Shown one piece after another: positions 61,712-64,000 of a stretch of 64,000 nt of DNA. This DNA is from Paenibacillus pinisoli (GTDB taxonomy: Bacteria; Bacillota; Bacilli; Paenibacillales; Paenibacillaceae): contig NZ_QXQB01000001.1 of the NCBI RefSeq assembly GCF_003605435.1, positions 1,426,001 to 1,490,000 of the forward strand. Reading direction: 5' to 3'. The translations under genes were made by a program, and so were the position numbers. Each line of letters begins with the position of its first letter. The first letter of the stretch is position 1. Under the pieces are notes generated by a model that saw only the letters and a list, made by a program, of their open reading frames with translations, did no database searches and was not told where the DNA came from.

Positions 61712-64000
61712 TTAATACACTTCGAACTCAGATACTTGCGCTGCCGGCCAAGCGCTGTTCGACGTAATCGTCACTCTAACGTAACGGGCGTTCGCCGGGG
61801 CATCCCATACAATCTCTACCTCATTGCCCGTCTTCGGATCATACGTATACGGCGACGATGGCGCTAAGGTTGTGAACGTTGTACCGTCTGAGCTGCCTAG
61901 CGCTTCAATATCCTGTGTCCTTGATTCCCACGCATCCTGTGGCGGCAGTCTCAGCTTGATCTTGCCGACAGCATGTTCTTCGCCCAGGTCCACTGTCAAG
62001 GATTGCGGGAATTTCTTCGCGCTGCTCTCCCAGTACGTGAACGGATCGCCATCGACCGTCAGCTTCGGATCGAATGCCTCCGCTGTCATCGATGTACCGG
62101 TTACCGTCTTGCCGAGCGCAAGATTGATCTCCGCTTTCACTTTCGGAAAGGACTCTGAAGCCGTGCTAGGCTCCTTCGAGCCGGTCAGCTCGACATAGCC
62201 GACCTTCTTCTCTTTAATGACGCCTACGTAATCAAAGAGGATGAAATCTCCTTCTTCTTTGACAGGCAGATCCGCAATCTTCGTCCCATCCGCCTGGTAG
62301 GCGGCAGCAAGCGCATGCGTCCACTTATTGCCTTTCTTCACCTTCAGCGTCGTATCGGAGCCGATCGGCTGATAGATTCGAATGGCATCCTTGCCCCGCA
62401 CTTCCACCAGATCATGCTCGCCCTCGTCGAGGTCAAATCCGTTGTATCTGGTATAATTGCCGGCTCTGACGCTGCCGTCCTTCGCCTGAACATCGAAGCC
62501 GCCAACAGCAAGCGTCGTATGCTCATCCAGCACATAAGCATCCGTCTTGCTCCAATTGGCCGTCACTTGATGCGTGCCGAAGTCGGTACGGGTTGCCGTG
62601 TCCGTCAATTGCTCATAATTCTGGACCAGCTGATCGGCATAGCCGGCAAGCACATGCTTCTGGAAGACGCCGATCGCATCGACCCATGGGCTGGTAACCC
62701 CGTTGTAGAAGTCGGCGCTGAGGTTATAGCCCATCGCCAAATTCCAGCGCAGCATATCCTGATCGTCGGTCATCGTCTCTCCGGCGAGGTTATGATGATA
62801 GAACATCACCTTGTCTCTCATCAGCATGCCCGACAGCGGGTAATATTCCGTATAGGATGCGGTGTTTTTGCGGTAGCCGAGAATATCCCAGAGGTAAGTC
62901 GATCCCATGAACCCGATGGAATCGTCCGCCAGCACATCCGTGCCGTCCTCGATGTACATGCGATGCTTCAGCGCCTCAAAATAATCGCGCACCCCCTTGA
63001 AATAAGCCGTCGACGGGTCGGTCCCCTCCGGAATCGTCTTGTTGAACACATAAGGAGAGTTGCGGATGCCCCATTGATCCTCGAATATGCCGTCGAAGCC
63101 GGCATCCTCAATCAGCTTGCGATGCTCTTCAGCCGTCCGCTCGCGGAAGAACGGATGGCCTGTATGGGCGACATAGCCGCTGTGCGGACCGTAATCCTCC
63201 TGCATCACAGTGCCGTTCTCCTTCTCGACCATAATATCGGCGAGCGTCGTCCCTTCCGGCAGCCGATCCAGCGTCGGCGAGCTTACGCCCCACCAGCTCA
63301 TATTCGTATAAGGCACGACAATATTGCCCTTCTCTTGCGCATTCTTGACGAATTGCTGGAACTTCGCGTTGCCGCCCCACTTCGTATCGGGAGGAATAAA
63401 GTCCGGATAATTCTCGTCATGGCCTCCGGTCTGAAAGCCGACCAGATGGATCATCCCATTGTAGTTCATCTTGTCGATAAATCCGGTCGTCAGATTGTCC
63501 CAATTCGCATCCTTGATCGCGGATATATCTGTCTTATACAGCGGAAGCTCGAAGTACTTGGCTGCATCGTCGCCGAGCTTATCCTGAAGCGAACGGTACC
63601 CGCCAATTCCATTCAGCTCCCGGTAGCTGGCGATAGACTTGGTGTAGTCGCCGCCAATCTCCAGCACGACAGTCGGGCTGCTCCACTTCTGATCGGCATC
63701 AATCCATGTCCGGTAGTTGTGCACAAACGAGGTTTTGCCGGAGTCGTTGATCTGATGCTTGTAGCCGATCTCCGTCAGCAGCGTCGTCTCGTCGCCCAGA
63801 TCATACATGGCCAGATTGCCGGCATCCGTGCGCATCGCCAGGTACGAAGCGAACATAACGCCCGGATATTGGTCGGAGAAGGAGTTGCTCTCCTGGAAGA
63901 ATGCGTTCTTCAGCTTGGCGCCCGGCAGCATCGGCAGAATCGCGTCTTGCACGCCGCTCTGGCTAATCTTCATCTCATAAGGAAAACGGAACGTCTTCAC
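61712..64000 (-). CDS. DUF6259-like glycoside hydrolase with C-terminal discoidin domain, partial
   Basis: At least 762 residues lie in the window and the frame is open to the right edge, so the N-terminus is missing. The catalytic part has GKTSFVHNYRTWIDADQKWS, GFQTGGHDENYPDFIPPD, NIVVPYTNMSWWGVSSPTLD and DAGFDGIFEDQWGIRNSP, the latter with likely catalytic acids, like the DUF6259 barrel enzymes. A small strand-rich domain follows. The last 135 residues are an F5/8 type C (discoidin, CBM32-like) domain with GKTVTGTSMTAEAFDPKLTV and FPQSLTVDLGEEHAVGKIKL. It probably acts on complex carbohydrates outside the cell; substrate unknown. Confidence 0.8.
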   Translation of the reverse strand: MKTFRFPYEMKISQSGVQDAILPMLPGAKLKNAFFQESNSFSDQYPGVMFASYLAMRTDAGNLAMYDLGDETTLLTEIGYKHQINDSGKTSFVHNYRTWIDADQKWSSPTVVLEIGGDYTKSIASYRELNGIGGYRSLQDKLGDDAAKYFELPLYKTDISAIKDANWDNLTTGFIDKMNYNGMIHLVGFQTGGHDENYPDFIPPDTKWGGNAKFQQFVKNAQEKGNIVVPYTNMSWWGVSSPTLDRLPEGTTLADIMVEKENGTVMQEDYGPHSGYVAHTGHPFFRERTAEEHRKLIEDAGFDGIFEDQWGIRNSPYVFNKTIPEGTDPSTAYFKGVRDYFEALKHRMYIEDGTDVLADDSIGFMGSTYLWDILGYRKNTASYTEYYPLSGMLMRDKVMFYHHNLAGETMTDDQDMLRWNLAMGYNLSADFYNGVTSPWVDAIGVFQKHVLAGYADQLVQNYEQLTDTATRTDFGTHQVTANWSKTDAYVLDEHTTLAVGGFDVQAKDGSVRAGNYTRYNGFDLDEGEHDLVEVRGKDAIRIYQPIGSDTTLKVKKGNKWTHALAAAYQADGTKIADLPVKEEGDFILFDYVGVIKEKKVGYVELTGSKEPSTASESFPKVKAEINLALGKTVTGTSMTAEAFDPKLTVDGDPFTYWESSAKKFPQSLTVDLGEEHAVGKIKLRLPPQDAWESRTQDIEALGSSDGTTFTTLAPSSPYTYDPKTGNEVEIVWDAPANARYVRVTITSNSAWPAAQVSEFEVY

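Overview
The window looks like chromosomal DNA of a Paenibacillus-type, endospore-forming Firmicute. The grounds are the gene families: YesM/YesN-type two-component genes, SLH-domain surface proteins, a Tad/Flp pilus locus with a DUF6382-FHA protein, ylbJ and yunB sporulation genes, a CcpN-YqfL pair, a Bce-type module and a DUF6259-like glycoside hydrolase. The housekeeping DNA is moderately GC-rich. Two blocks are clearly more AT-rich and accessory: about 3.7-9.2 kb and 39.5-52.5 kb. No rRNA, tRNA, CRISPR array or phage was seen. Species identity is inference.

Layout. 1-3 kb: start of a response regulator, its YesM-like sensor kinase, and a WecA/TagO-type transferase with a sigma-A-like promoter. 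3.1-3.7 kb: twelve tandem copies of a 50-bp non-coding repeat abutting a decayed IS256-family end. 3.7-9.2 kb: a one-strand cluster of small immunity-type genes (three SUKH/SMI1 proteins, a DUF2625 protein, two related small proteins, an Imm33/DUF2185-like protein), with decayed genes between them and no recognisable toxin. 9.3-17.3 kb: core metabolism and repair (yvyE, pgi, DUF420, ppnP, tkt, purU, nfo, DUF2621). 17.4-18.8 kb: a lipoprotein and a TIGR01777 epimerase. 18.8-29.3 kb: a Tad pilus operon in the order tadZ-tadA-tadB-tadC-flp-tadE-like-DUF5702-TadE-like-prepilin peptidase-DUF6382/FHA. 29.4-39.3 kb: ndk, ppsR, ccpN, an M3 peptidase, yycC, a zinc-ribbon-like protein, DUF2225, a truncated globin, a small membrane ORF, ylbJ, nadK, yutD and lipA.

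39.5-52.5 kb is an accessory island. It holds an EndoU-type toxin with its candidate immunity gene, a second immunity-type gene behind a toxin-tail-like fragment cut by an IS3 remnant, and a 2260-residue exported protein with a glycine-rich domain. Two SLH paralogues flank the giant gene and a third SLH copy is deleted to a pseudogene. The island lies between lipA and yunA, which I recall as close neighbours in Bacillus subtilis. 52.7-64 kb: yunA (M23), yunB, a small protein, a BceRS-AB-like module with a palindromic site before the transporter genes, a FetAB-type ABC pair, and the C-terminal part of a large DUF6259-like glycosidase with a discoidin domain.

How the genes work together. The pilus genes are tightly overlapped and likely one operon. 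CcpN and the PEP-synthase regulator are paired as in Bacillus. The SLH proteins and the giant protein are plausibly anchored on the cell wall, and the toxin follows them on the same strand. The two accessory blocks, with toxin, immunity and decaying genes, look like turnover zones for inter-bacterial competition.
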